DNA from: Pirellulaceae bacterium
GTDB lineage: Bacteria > Planctomycetota > Planctomycetia > Pirellulales > Pirellulaceae
Assembly (NCBI GenBank): GCA_026004775.1
Contig: BPJU01000002.1
Location: 1-64,000, forward strand
Direction of reading: 5' to 3'
DNA: 64,000 nucleotides
Under the pieces are notes generated by a model. That model saw nothing but the letters and a program-made list of their open reading frames with translations, ran no database searches and was not told the DNA's origin. Both the position numbers and the translations under genes were made by a program. Every line of letters starts with the position of its first letter. Position 1 is the stretch's first letter. This document shows, one piece after another, positions 18,888 to 29,108 of the stretch.

Positions 18888-21008
18888 CTATCTAATCCTC
18901 CCACCTATTTGTTGAGCTCTTTCAAACAGAAACTGAATGTCGGGGGTTGGTTCGTAAACGCCGGCGAGTGGGTCCAGTTCACAGAATACGTCGAGTGGTT
19001 CAGCCAGTCCTATCTGGGCGGGCGGTTGGAGCGTGAATCGCTCCTCGCCTAACTCCACTGTCGGTGGTGCATCTTCAAGCCGGGCAACGCCGAACACATC
19101 GCACGCCGCCCAGAATGCCCCAGTGAAATACAGCTTGGTGTCCTTCAAGGCGGGGGCCGCTATCGGGCCCAACGCACCGAAGGCTAATCCCCCAGCACAA
19201 ATAATTGTTCCCGGCAAATGCCCGGAGACGGCGGTAAGGGTTCCCAAAACCGTAAGGCCGCCGTCTACTGCTGCCAGAAGAAGGCAAACAGGAGCTCCGA
19301 AGCCGGCCGCCGCAATCATAGCCTTCTGCTTCACCGGTAGTCTGCTCCATGCGTCGCTCGCAAGCCGGTCGAGCTCCTGCTTGTCATGCTGAATATGAGA
19401 TTCCACTCGCGAGAGACCTTTTAATACGCCTGACCACGCTTCCTTGAGAAGTTCCAGTTTATTAACGCTCTCGGGCACCCAGCGTAAATCCACCATTTGC
19501 TCAGCCAGATCCTCCACATTCAAGAACGCCTCCTGACGAGACCGTAGCGGAAGACGCAATTTCATATTCCTGACAAGAGAGAGAATCGATTTGGCACTAC
19601 GTATGATTTCGCCTATTGTCGCACTCCGTTTCCGAATCGTCTTATTAACCCACATCAACGGACGCGCCCACCACGGCGCGGTCCTCCACATCGCTTCGTT
19701 GAACTCGACGAGCAGTTTCCCGCTGATTGCCCCCTTGGGTTTGCCTTCTCTATCACGGGTTGCTTTTTGGAGCACCCGCAACAAGGACTCTCGCAACGCT
19801 GCTGCCCGCTGACGTCGCTGCGTGATCCAATTCCCAATCGCGTCCTCGAACTGGCGCACGTGCCGAAGCACGGACTTTGCCGTCTGTTCGCGAGCCTGTT
19901 GCTGAATTTGGCCAGGGCCGAGGCTTTTCGGCAGGCTCTCGAGCGACTGCGTACATGAATCTAATCTGTCACGACTGTTCCCCAAAGCACCTCCGGCAAG
20001 AATGATATCCCTCGGAACGCTAAAGAACACCGGTAGCGGGTCCCCGTCGCCGCACGGTTCCTGGTGCGTCCGATATGCAATCGACTCTTCCTTGATTTTG
20101 CTGGGAACCAGATTCTGCCAGCCCGAGTGGTCGAAGTCATATGCAACGTAGACCCCCTCACTTTGCTCTACCATTTCGCGCAGGGCATTGAGCCCTGCGA
20201 GCATCTTCCACACTTCCTTATGAGCTGACAAACGATTTATTAAAAGGTACAGTGGTACCCCCTCCGTTGCTTTCTTAATCCTATGAAAGGCCCCCCTTAT
20301 CGTCGCGGCGCGTACATGAGCTGGCTCACAGATAAAGAGAACTGCCGAACACAAGCGGCTGGCTTCCTCCAGAAAATCCAGCCGTGTCTTCCCGCGTTGC
20401 TTCCACTCCTTGGACTCTTCCGTCTGGACATCGGGACAATCCAGAAGCGCTACGCCGAGACTGTCCAGAGCTCTAGCGACGGCAACAACCGGTATTGCGA
20501 AAAGCGCCGGGTCTTTCTCTCCACTGGCATAAACCTCAGCCGCTTCCTCTGGAGATTCGGGCAGGAGCCAGTGACTCTGTGAACCATGGGCACGAGCCAG
20601 CATCGCCTGAAACTCGCCCCATATTAGGGCACTATCGCGCCAAGAACGAGGTACCCAGTAAACAAACCGGTGCGTCCCCTTCGAATCTTCAAGTCCACGC
20701 GGAACTCTCCTCCGATCCTCCTCGCTCAAAAACATGGCGACAACAGAAGACTTCCCCGCGTTAAGCTCGCCGACGACGCCAATAATCGGACACAAAGCTA
20801 TGTCCCGCCGCAACTCCAGAATTTCAAACGCCTTTGCCAATTCCTCACCAGGCTTTCTTAAACCTTCGATTTGAAACAAATTATTCAGAGTTAGACTTCC
20901 GCGCGGGGGATCCACCCGGCGCAAAACCGGTCGATTCCGGAGTGATTCGAAGCAATGTCCCAATTCGACAAGATCGTCCACGTACGATCCATTATGAACT
21001 GAGCTCAT
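18888..21008 (-). CDS. Bacterial dynamin-like large GTPase, copy 2
   Basis: 706 aa, identical in protein sequence to the copy at 12033-14153: P-loop at residues 80-88, DCPD at 190-193, hydrophobic stretch at about 563-621. Lies between the helicase remnant upstream and its membrane partner downstream. If both copies are expressed, this doubles gene dosage rather than giving a diverged paralogue pair. Confidence 0.8.
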   Translation of the reverse strand: MSSVHNGSYVDDLVELGHCFESLRNRPVLRRVDPPRGSLTLNNLFQIEGLRKPGEELAKAFEILELRRDIALCPIIGVVGELNAGKSSVVAMFLSEEDRRRVPRGLEDSKGTHRFVYWVPRSWRDSALIWGEFQAMLARAHGSQSHWLLPESPEEAAEVYASGEKDPALFAIPVVAVARALDSLGVALLDCPDVQTEESKEWKQRGKTRLDFLEEASRLCSAVLFICEPAHVRAATIRGAFHRIKKATEGVPLYLLINRLSAHKEVWKMLAGLNALREMVEQSEGVYVAYDFDHSGWQNLVPSKIKEESIAYRTHQEPCGDGDPLPVFFSVPRDIILAGGALGNSRDRLDSCTQSLESLPKSLGPGQIQQQAREQTAKSVLRHVRQFEDAIGNWITQRRQRAAALRESLLRVLQKATRDREGKPKGAISGKLLVEFNEAMWRTAPWWARPLMWVNKTIRKRSATIGEIIRSAKSILSLVRNMKLRLPLRSRQEAFLNVEDLAEQMVDLRWVPESVNKLELLKEAWSGVLKGLSRVESHIQHDKQELDRLASDAWSRLPVKQKAMIAAAGFGAPVCLLLAAVDGGLTVLGTLTAVSGHLPGTIICAGGLAFGALGPIAAPALKDTKLYFTGAFWAACDVFGVARLEDAPPTVELGEERFTLQPPAQIGLAEPLDVFCELDPLAGVYEPTPDIQFLFERAQQIGGRIR

Positions 21009-21081
21009 GTTACATGCCTCACAGCACTTCTCTAGTCTCGACGCCCTTCATGTCTGGATGTTTCACCAACTACTGCTCTGG

Positions 21082-21591
21082 CTAGGAAATGAGTTTAACG
21101 CCAACCGCGCTATTGGGGCGACTCCGCCGGCACGCCCGCGCAAATGCTGGGGAATCCGACCTTGAAGAGGGATTATAAAGTGCCTTTGTTAGAGGGGCAA
21201 CGGATAGAGGAAGTCCGTAGCCGAAAGCCCACTGTCCGCATCCGTCGTCTAACCCCGCCTCCAACGGTTGCGGTCGCCGATCAACGATGCTGGAGTTGAC
21301 CGCGAAAAGCGGGTCGAACTGGTGGGCGATGCGGATGCGCTCCGCCTCGACGCCGAGCAGGAAGAGCTGGGCATCGCCATCAAACGTATGCTCCCGGCCC
21401 CGCACCTTGACGAGCGCGGCTGGTTCCTCGCCGGTAAGGGGCCGCTTCACCACCCGATGAGACTGGAGCCCCACCCCTTCGACCAGCGTCCTGTTGCCAA
21501 AGGGGGCGACACGCTGAACCTCGACCAGTTCGGAGGGTTCCAGGCCTGCGACTACGTCTCCCGGAGCCAGTTGTTTATCGTTCTGCATCAT
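21082..21591 (-). pseudogene. BREX/DISARM-type helicase, N-terminal remnant, copy 2
   Basis: Same fragment as at 14227-14736, identical in predicted protein; homology to the helicase leader ends near 21280. Confidence 0.6.
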
Positions 21592-21594
21592 CGC

Positions 21595-21803
21595 CGTAGA
21601 AACTCTCCCGATGCTGGCGAAGCTCTTCCTCTTATGATGGCGAGCGATAGGTAGAACGTCCAGCCGCACGCGTGGAGACAATCGGCGGAATCCATGCTTC
21701 CGCACAGAGCATCCGCAGCCTTCCCGAAGTGAATCCTGAAGCGGACGTTGGCGCCAAAATTTCCTTTCGCCGGCGATCTCGGTTCCCTAGCTTCTTTGAC
21801 CAT
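21595..21803 (-). pseudogene. HsdM N-terminal remnant, copy 2
   Basis: Same fragment as at 14740-14948, with one amino-acid difference in the RFRIHSG/RFRIHFG stretch. Confidence 0.5.
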
Positions 21804-21821
21804 GCACAACCTCCGGATCGA

Positions 21822-21947
21822 TTACGCCGCCTGGGCCTCCAGCCATTCCGGTTCGTGCTGCCAGACCTTGCCACCGGCGACGTCGGTCTGGTCGGTGCAC
21901 GCCATGACCCGTTGCAGGGTCTCGTAGTAATAGCGGTCAAGCTGAGA
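21822..21947 (-). pseudogene. DUF6079 (BrxC) internal remnant, copy 2
   Basis: Same fragment as at 14967-15082 but extending four codons further ([13 protein letters not shown]), which matches Brx[14 protein letters not shown]. It is cut off exactly at the start of the dispersed repeat at 21948, so that repeat or its insertion probably marks a breakpoint. Confidence 0.7.
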
Positions 21948-22029
21948 GTAACCGTTCGCGGGTGGTTAGCTGGCAACCGCGGCAGGCCGGTCGGTGTAGA
22001 TCGCTATCGACTCAAGGTGCGCGAGCCCT
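21948..22029 (+). repeat. Dispersed 82-bp repeat, copy A
   Basis: Begins GTAACCGTTCGCGG and ends GCGAGCCCT. It matches the segment at 60239-60320 at 76 of 82 positions by eye and in the same orientation. The first ~45 bases also match, inverted, 45013-45057. Its leading edge abuts the truncated DUF6079 remnant. Confidence 0.8.
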
Positions 22030-22275
22030 CTCCCCCTCTTTTTGCAATACTGTTCGGCACGAGATTTGCGCATTCTCCCGGAACTTTTCGGCACCCTGGA
22101 AGCGAATAGGCCACCTGTAATGTACTTATGTATACGTTATGGGTGGCAAACCGCGCTTGTGGCAGGCCCAAGCAGGCAAAATTGATATTCCCCAAAAAGC
22201 CGCTTTTCGGTCATCTTGTTTAGTACAAAGCGCAGTCGCTATTAGGTTGATCAGTCGCTTTGCCAAGGAAGGGCC

Positions 22276-23243
22276 ATGCCACGTAGACGCAATGATATTC
22301 GGCCAGGAGACATTCAGGGGCTGAAGTACTTCAAACAACTGATGCCTCTGTTGGAACGATTGCACGCGGTAGGTACCGAGCGAGACAAAAGCGGCAATCG
22401 CAAGCTCCACTATGATCAGTATGTCATGCTGATATTGCTGTTCTTGTTTAACCCGGTGATTGACAGTTTGCGTGGGTTGCAGCGGGCCGCTGGCCTGACC
22501 AAAGTGCAGAAGGCTTTGGGGATTATTCCGGTATCACTCGGTTCGCTTAGCGAAGCGCCCAATGTTTTCGACCCGGAACTGTTGCACCAGATGATTCCCG
22601 AGTTGGCCAGCCGCGCAATGCCCATTACGCAAGGGCGTGAGGCCGAAGCGCTGGCGGGACTTACTGCCGTCGATGGCACGATCTTGCGCGCTTTGCCGCG
22701 TATGGCTTGGGCCATCTGGCAGGACGAGCGGCATCGTGGCATCAAGATCCATCTACATTTTGAAGTTCTCAAAGGAGTACCGGCCGACGTGCGTGTCACG
22801 CCTGCCGCGTGCTCGGAACCGGATGAATTGCGGGCGATGCTCCAGCCAGGGCGGCTCTATGTGCTGGACCGTGGCTATGCCAACTTCGCCCTGTATCGGG
22901 CGATTCTGGACGCTGGCTCCTCATTTATTGGCCGCGTAAAAGACAACACGGCTTTCACGGTTGCCGAGGAGCGTACGCTACGGTGGAGTTGTTCTTCCGC
23001 TGGTTTAAATGCGTAATGGGCTGTCGGCACCTAATTTCCCACAGTCCCAACGGCGTTGCGATCCAAATTTACGCCACGCTGATCGCGTGTCTTTTGATCG
23101 TGCTGTGGACGGGAAACAAGCCCACGAAACGGACCTGGGAGATGCTCCAGTTTTACTTTATGGGCTGGGCTACTTTGGAGGAGTTAGAACGACACATCGT
23201 GGCACTTAAACCGATGGTTCCCGCCGCCGCTTCCATGATATAA
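22276..23243 (+). pseudogene. IS4-family transposase, internally deleted
   Basis: The first 235 codons (from MPRRRNDIRPGDIQGLKYFK) carry the first two catalytic Asp motifs (TAVDGTIL; LYVLDRGYANF) of a DDE transposase. The frame then shifts and jumps directly to VELFFRWFK (the E-x6-K end of the IS4 YREK signature) and a C-terminal segment with a hydrophobic IYATLIACLLIVLW. About 100 residues, including the conserved Tyr and Arg, are missing. Inactive. I could not identify its terminal inverted repeats. Confidence 0.8.
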
Positions 23244-23801
23244 GGACCGTCCTTGGGCCGTTTCGCTCCGAGGGCGGGCGGTGGTGATACTGCGCGCCTT
23301 TGCTCGTCCGTCTGCGTGCGTTTACCGTCGCGCTATTTGTTGCATGAGCTAGTCGCCGAAAAATAGTTTCCCTCCCATAAGTGAGCATCTTACAACTATG
23401 CGTAACTCCTACTTCTAAACTACTCCGGATCAACCGTACTACGTCCACGCGAAGCTGAACGTTCCTCTTTCCCGCGAGGGCTCTGGTTAGGGCGGTTGCC
23501 GCGAGCAATGAAAACCGGGCCGGGTAACGACATCCCTCAAAACTGGGTGAAATTTGCTACCGAAGATAGTATGTTGGAGGTTCGCCGGTTGGTTCCGGCG
23601 CGTATGGTTCCGGATTACCGGACCGGTTGCCCGGCTGTGCCATAACGTAGCGAGCGACACAAGACGAGGCGCGTTGACTCGGGGTGAGGTATCAGGCGTG
23701 GCGGGTCGGGGTCAAAGGGATTCCACGTAGAGCGTCCGGGAAACGGGTGCGTCGCACACGCTAACACGTGCCTTTGCGTAGATTTTCAAATCATTGGTGG
23801 G
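23244..23801. other. Intergenic between IS4 remnant and STAND gene
   Basis: About 560 bases with no convincing coding frame. It probably contains the right end of the IS4 element and the promoter of the STAND gene, neither of which I can place. Confidence 0.4.
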
Positions 23802-26800
23802 GTGATCATGGGAACGTCAGCCATGGTGCGCCGGGATTTGACCTTCCGCATTTTTGTGAGTTCCTGTTTTCAGGACTTTGTGCGTGAGCGCAATGCACTC
23901 CAGGAGCGAGTGTTTCCGGAGCTGCGGGAGTATTGCCGCCGGCGAGGGGCGCGGTTGCAGCCCATTGACCTGCGCTGGAGGGTGGCTCAGGAACCGACCC
24001 TGGACCACCAGACCATGAACATCTGCCTGGCCGAACTGCGCCGCTGCCAGCAACTATCCCCGCGTCCCAACTTTATCGTCCTGTTGGGGAACCGCTACGG
24101 CTGGGTCCCGCTGCCTGCCCAAATCGACGCGCAGGAGTTCGAATCGTTCCGCGAACACCTATCCGAGCAGGAGTGAACTTTCCTGTGCGGCGAGGGACCG
24201 ATTCCGGCCTGGCGGGACGGAGGGCCAAACGGCCGGTCTGGCTGGTACCGCCTGGACAAGAACGCCGTCCCCCATCACTACGTCTTACAGGCGCGACGCA
24301 TCGAATACCCGGCGGACGCGAGCGAGGAAGGCCGCATCCGCATCCAGAACGAGGAGGAACAGGACTGGAGGCGTATCGAGCAGAGGCTTTCGGCTCTCTT
24401 TGCGAAGGCGATCGCGGCTGCCGGTTGGGCTCCCGGCGATCCCAGAAGAGACAAGTACGAGCAGTCGGCGACGCACCAGGAGGTCGTTCATGGGGCGCTG
24501 GATCCGCGCTATGCCCCTGGGGCCGAGGAGCACGTCTTTGTGTACCTGAGGGAGATCGAGGGCCTTCCCAACAACGTGTCGGCGCAAAGTTATTGTGATT
24601 TGCCGGACGGCCACCGGGACGAAACCGCTCAGGCACGGCTGAATCGCCTGAAGTCGCAGTTAAGGGCCCGCTTGCCGGAGGCCCACATCCACCAGTACCA
24701 CGCCACGTGGCGTGGCACAGGCCCTGAGTGGGATCTGGATCGGTTTTGTGAGGATGTCAAGGCGGATTTGACGCGGATCATCGACCAGGAGTTGGAAGCG
24801 TTTCGCAGCGACGCTCCATGGCTACGGGAACATCGGGAGCACGATGAATTCGCCGAGCAGCGTGCGGCCCACTTCATCGGCCGCGACGATGTCCTGCGGG
24901 CCGTCGAGCAGTACCTTGGCGATGCGACACGCGGGCCTTTGATCCTTCACGGTGTTGCCGGGTCCGGCAAGACCGCCGTGGTAGCCCACACCTACCTGCG
25001 CCACTCAGGTGACGCTTCGTTACCGCCCAACGCACCGCCCGAGCTAAACCAAGGGCGGGTGGTCATCGCTCGCTTTCTGGGAACCACCCCGAGTTCATCG
25101 GATCTGCGGTCGTTGCTGGTTTCGCTTTGCAGCGAACTGGGGGCTCGCTTCGGCAATGACGCCGGGCTTCCGGCGGAAGTCAGTTCCCTGGCTCGCGAGC
25201 TTGAGGAGCGGCTTGGCTGGGCGACGCCGGACCGGCCCATCCTTGTGTTCCTGGATGCCCTGGACCAGCTTGATCCCACCGACGGCGCCCATACCTTGTG
25301 GTGGTTGCCCCGGGAGCTACCGGAGCATGTCAAGCTGGTGGCATCGGTGCTTGAGCAAGAAGGCGACGCCGGAGCGGCCTTTCGATCGGCCGAGCACCTG
25401 TTTGTCGATCGGCTGGTGAAACTCGGGCCGTTTTCCCCGCCAAGACGGCGAGGCGTTGCTGGATGCTTGGCTTATGGAGGCGGGGCGGACGCTCCAGGAT
25501 GATCAAAGGCGGCATGTGCTGGAAAAGTTCGACCAAAGCCCGTATCCGCTGTACTTGCGGTTGGCGTTCGAGGAGGCGCGGCGGTGGCGGTCGTTTGACG
25601 GAATCCCGGTCGGAGCGGCCGGGGTGCCGGGACTAGGGGCCGACGTTCACGCGGTGCTGAACGACCTGTTTGGTCGCCTGGAGCAACCGCAGCATCACGG
25701 CAGGATGCTGGTGTCCCGCAGCCTGGGATACCTGGCTGCGGCTCGGCGCGGACTGTCCGAAGACGAGCTTCTGGACGTGTTGTCGGCCGACGAGGAGGCC
25801 CTTGAGGAATTCCGTCGTTGCTCACCTCGTTCCCCCGAGACGGATCGCCTGCCGGTGGCGGTCTGGTCGCGTCTGTTTGCTGATCTGGAGCCGTACCTGG
25901 CCCGCCGCCAGGCCTTCGGCACGGTCGTGCTGTCGTTTTACCACCGGCAGGTCGCTGAGGCGGTTGAGGACAGATACCTGGCCGGGGATGACCGGGTCTG
26001 CCGCCATCGTGCGCTGGCCGACTATTTTCGCGGGCAGGAGTATTTCCTGGAGTCGCTTGAAGAGCAGCGCGCGCGAGCCCGGCGATTCCCGCCTACACCG
26101 CGCCCGGTCAACATCCGCAAAGTGGACGAGCTGCCGTACCACGTGTTGGAGGTGGCGAAGCTGGCCGGGAGGGACGACCCAAAAGCAAAAGAATGGGACG
26201 AGGTGGCCGATTTGCTGACCGACTGGCAGTTTCTGGAGGCCAAAGCTGAAGCGCAACCACATCCGAATCTCAAAGCTCAAGTGACACAAGGCCGTGCGAT
26301 CGACATGCCAGAGAGCGCACTTGTCAACGATAGGGATGCAATATCGAGCCGCGACGGATACGATCCCGTCGCTGCCGAGGGAATGACCTTCCGCGAGCAT
26401 CTACAAGAGCTAGTCGCTATGCTCCGCCCGGTTGCCCTCGCGTGGTTCCTCGCATCCCTTGTCGCGCCGTGGTTCATTGGGGGCAACCTAATGACGGCCA
26501 TTTTTCTGTCGTCCGCGTACGCCCTGCCCGTAGTCTACCCGCTCCTGGCGTTTCAGCTCTACCGCTTCGCCTTGCCGGGGCTGTACCCCCAAGAGCGGCT
26601 GTGGGTGATCCTGGCGCTCTGTGTTGGCGTACCAGCCGTGATTGCCACTGTTGCGTTCGCACTGGCGTATTGGGAAGTAACTCTGGGCGTGTCAAATCAG
26701 ATTGCGATCGTCACCGCACTTCCGAAGGCACTCCTCACGATTGGAATGGGTGCGTTATACATCCTAGAGTCGCGTATGCGCCACGTTCAAAACGTGCCAT

Positions 26801-27932
26801 TTCCACTTCGCCACCAAGCATATTGGTGGGGAAGCATGCTGCTAATCATCTGTGTGCCGTCTATCCTCTGGTCAGCCGGCGCAACCGTATGCGCGACTAT
26901 CTGCGGGTTGTCGGCGATTCCTCTAGGTCGGTGCAGGCCACTATTTCGGAAAGTGCGGTGACGACGTCCTGTGTGGCAACCACGCGATGGCCAGAACCGT
27001 GCCTTTAGGTTCACAGATTGATATCGCACTCTGACGAGCCGAACAGCGTCTGCCTAGGGAAGGTAGCAAAAGCTGACTGTCGCTTCAAAGAGCTTGGTGA
27101 CCCCGGTACGCAATCGTGGCAGATCGGTTTGGAACCGAGTATATTCGGGGGTCAGCCCGCTACAGAGTACGTGCAACGGGCGTGTGAAAGGGCACTAAAG
27201 TGATTGCCAACCTTCTTGACGATTTTGCATCAACTTTGGAGAAAATGCCACGGGACCATCCCCGATGGCGTGTTTTGTCGCTCCTGCAACGAGCGATCGG
27301 TCGTGACGTCAACTTCATCGACCGCCACCCGACCGCTTTGTTCCAACAGCTTTGGAATCTTTGCTGGTGGTGCGACTGGTCTGAGGCAGCGAAGTACTAC
27401 TATCCACCGGAAGCTGGATGGTACCATACACCGCCGTGGGGTCGGGAAGGGGAGAAACTTCATCGGATGGTGCAGACGTGGCGTGAGCAGAAGAGCCGCC
27501 AGGTTCCATGCTACTGGCTTCGGTCGCTGCGGCCGCCGCCGGTGCCTTTGGGATCAGCTCTGCGGGCCGTGCTGCGCGGGTGTGAGAGCTATGTCACAGA
27601 CCGTAGCGTTTTCGCCGGACGGCCGGCTTGTCGCCAGCGGCTCGGGTGACCGGACGGTGCGGTTGTGGGATGCGGTGCGGGGCGATTGCCTGCAAGTCAT
27701 CGACGGTCTCGGAGATGTCGCTGCCATCGCGGCCGGCCCGGAAAGATTCCCCTATCGTGCCCTGGCACGGCGAGGCGAGACGGTGGTCGAACGGAGTGCC
27801 ACCGGGGAGGTGGTTGCGCGGTTCCCCACGGCGTTGGACTGCCTTGTCACCCATCCCGGCGGCCGCTGCTGGACCGGCGCAGGGGGGGCGCACTTGTATC
27901 TCCTGCAGCTTGAAGGGCCGGCCGGCCGGTAG
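23802..27932 (+). pseudogene. DUF4062-NACHT-WD40 STAND protein, broken
   Basis: Order of remains: a DUF4062/TIR-like N-domain (RIFVSSCFQDFVRERNALQE ... NFIVLLGNRYGW) to a TGA near 24174; its continuation in another frame (WYRLDKNAVPHHY...); a NACHT-type NTPase with Walker A GVAGSGKTA and Walker B ILVFLDALDQLDP (24540-25460); helical repeats after another frameshift (25456-26255); a ~950-bp interruption; then the conserved linker DHPRWRVLSLLQRAIGRD ... WLRSLRPPPVPLG (27200-27580) and a WD40 repeat (VAFSPDGRLVASGSGDRTVR) after a further shift. Only one clear WD repeat remains, where dozens are usual. Such proteins are abundant in Planctomycetota and are thought to sense invaders. At least four lesions; non-functional as read. 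Confidence 0.75.
26383..26961 (+). CDS. TatC-like membrane protein inside the STAND gene
   Basis: About 192 aa from the Met at 26383, in the same open frame as the preceding STAND segment. It opens MTFREHLQELVAMLRPVALA, like the EHLxELRxRL start of TatC, and has ALPVVYPLLAFQLYRFALPG followed by LYPQERLWVI, matching the TatC QLWxFxxPGLYxxER region, with five or six hydrophobic segments. TatC is the twin-arginine translocase receptor. It lies where the STAND coding sequence is interrupted (about 26255-27200). I cannot tell whether it is an inserted gene or a fusion; a start further upstream at 26305 is possible. Slightly short for TatC (usually near 250 aa). Confidence 0.5.
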   Translation: MTFREHLQELVAMLRPVALAWFLASLVAPWFIGGNLMTAIFLSSAYALPVVYPLLAFQLYRFALPGLYPQERLWVILALCVGVPAVIATVAFALAYWEVTLGVSNQIAIVTALPKALLTIGMGALYILESRMRHVQNVPFPLRHQAYWWGSMLLIICVPSILWSAGATVCATICGLSAIPLGRCRPLFRKVR

Positions 27933-28161
27933 GTGCAGCAGGCCGGAACCCGCCGTACGAGTGACGCCGCGTGGGCCATTCCCGAGGTGCATCGAAAGGC
28001 CCCCACCGCAGCAGCGACCCGCCGTTTCCAACAACCGAGCCACAGCGAGCGGGGAGCACTCCCCTCCCCTATGCTCAAAATAACGGAATTCTTTGGTTTT
28101 TCGGCCTTATCCAGTATTTTATTCTCAGGCGATCAAGGGGCCGTTGAAATCGCCGTTGAAA

Positions 28162-28425
28162 TCATCGAAGAGATCGCTGGTGCTTCATCACTGGATGTAT
28201 TTCAGCTTCCCGCGGGTGTCCGAGAAGGTCATTTGCCGTCCGACATTGTTGGTCGTTCAGTTCGATGGACCAAGTGGCGATCTTTTGATAAAGACCACGA
28301 AGTTCTCCGAACCGATGCCCAGCCAAACACTGCTGCCTGGAGCGGCTCAACTCGCACTCCGCCACATCCAGCCAACTGCCGTGTTTTGGCGTGTTGTGGA
28401 AAACGATTTGCTCCAGGTAACGCAC
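28162..28425 (-). pseudogene. IS630-family transposase, C-terminal remnant
   Basis: Reads IVFHNTPKHGSWLDVAECEL followed by a block similar to the IS630 transposase end (the HTPKHGSWLNxAE motif carries the final catalytic Glu). The rest of the gene and the ends are missing or unrecognisable. A scrap of an insertion sequence downstream of the STAND remnant. Confidence 0.65.
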
Positions 28426-28772
28426 CGCACCGGTTGCTCACCATGCAGCCCAACGGATGACGCGAACCATCAGGCCTAGCGTACACCGCCAAGCGAACGA
28501 AATACTTCGTTGGCATGGCCACTCTGGCCGGCTAAGCACTCGACTTACGAAACGCTTAGCCAACGACCGGTTCAATCCACGTCCGTCTATCCCCAATCAT
28601 CACAGTGGACGAAACATTAGCCTCGGGCTTCGCTCAAGCTCCATGCGTCGCACGAGAATGCTGGGTTTGTCAGAGAGCAACGACCATCGGGGCAGCCCGG
28701 GTTACTCGTCGGCAGCGACTTGGCACAGAAATCGACCGTCCCCAACAGTACGGGCAGACACGAAAAGACAAG
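28426..28772. other. Intergenic, nothing recognised
   Basis: About 350 bases between the IS630 scrap and tRNA-Cys with no supported feature. Confidence 0.4.
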
Positions 28773-28844
28773 AGGCGCCGCCCGGATTCGAACCGGGGAT
28801 GGCGGATTTGCAATCCGCTGCCTTAGCCGCTTGGCTACGGCGCC
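28773..28844 (-). tRNA. tRNA-Cys (GCA anticodon)
   Basis: On the minus strand the 7-bp acceptor stem GGCGCCG/CGGCGCC closes a full cloverleaf: D arm GCCAAGCGGCTAAGGC, anticodon stem GCGGATTGCAAATCCGC with GCA in the loop, and T arm CCCCGGTTCGAATCCGGG. The CCA end is not encoded. Cys identity follows from the anticodon. Confidence 0.93.
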
Positions 28845-29108
28845 GCTGACACTAGAAAAGCTATAACGTGTATGGCTTTAAGTCAAGGCCGACCGCAAGC
28901 GCTCCCTACTGGCTCCAGCTCGCTGGCTAGTGGGCACTTCAAAAGAGCCTGCCACAATCGACTAACGAGGCCCTCGAACCGGTTCTCGAGCGGATTCTCC
29001 ATGCCTATCTGACAACCGGTCTGTGAACCGACGCTCGACCGAGGACAGCCGGTCTCCCGTAGGCTCGAAAAACGACCGCAAATAGGCCGGCGGTTTGCCG
29101 CCAGCTAC

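Larger units (their letters stand above)
15083..21937. repeat. Tandem direct duplication, unit 2 (6.85 kb)
   Basis: Second copy of the unit described at 8231-15082, directly adjoining it. It ends within the DUF6079 remnant at 21937, where sequence diverges from unit 1 and continues about 10 more bases into remnant coding before the dispersed repeat at 21948. Confidence 0.93.

Noticed and set aside
8231-21937. Reading the tandem repeat as pure assembly error
   Set aside because: Base differences and small indels between the copies argue for two real copies, though reads are needed to be sure.
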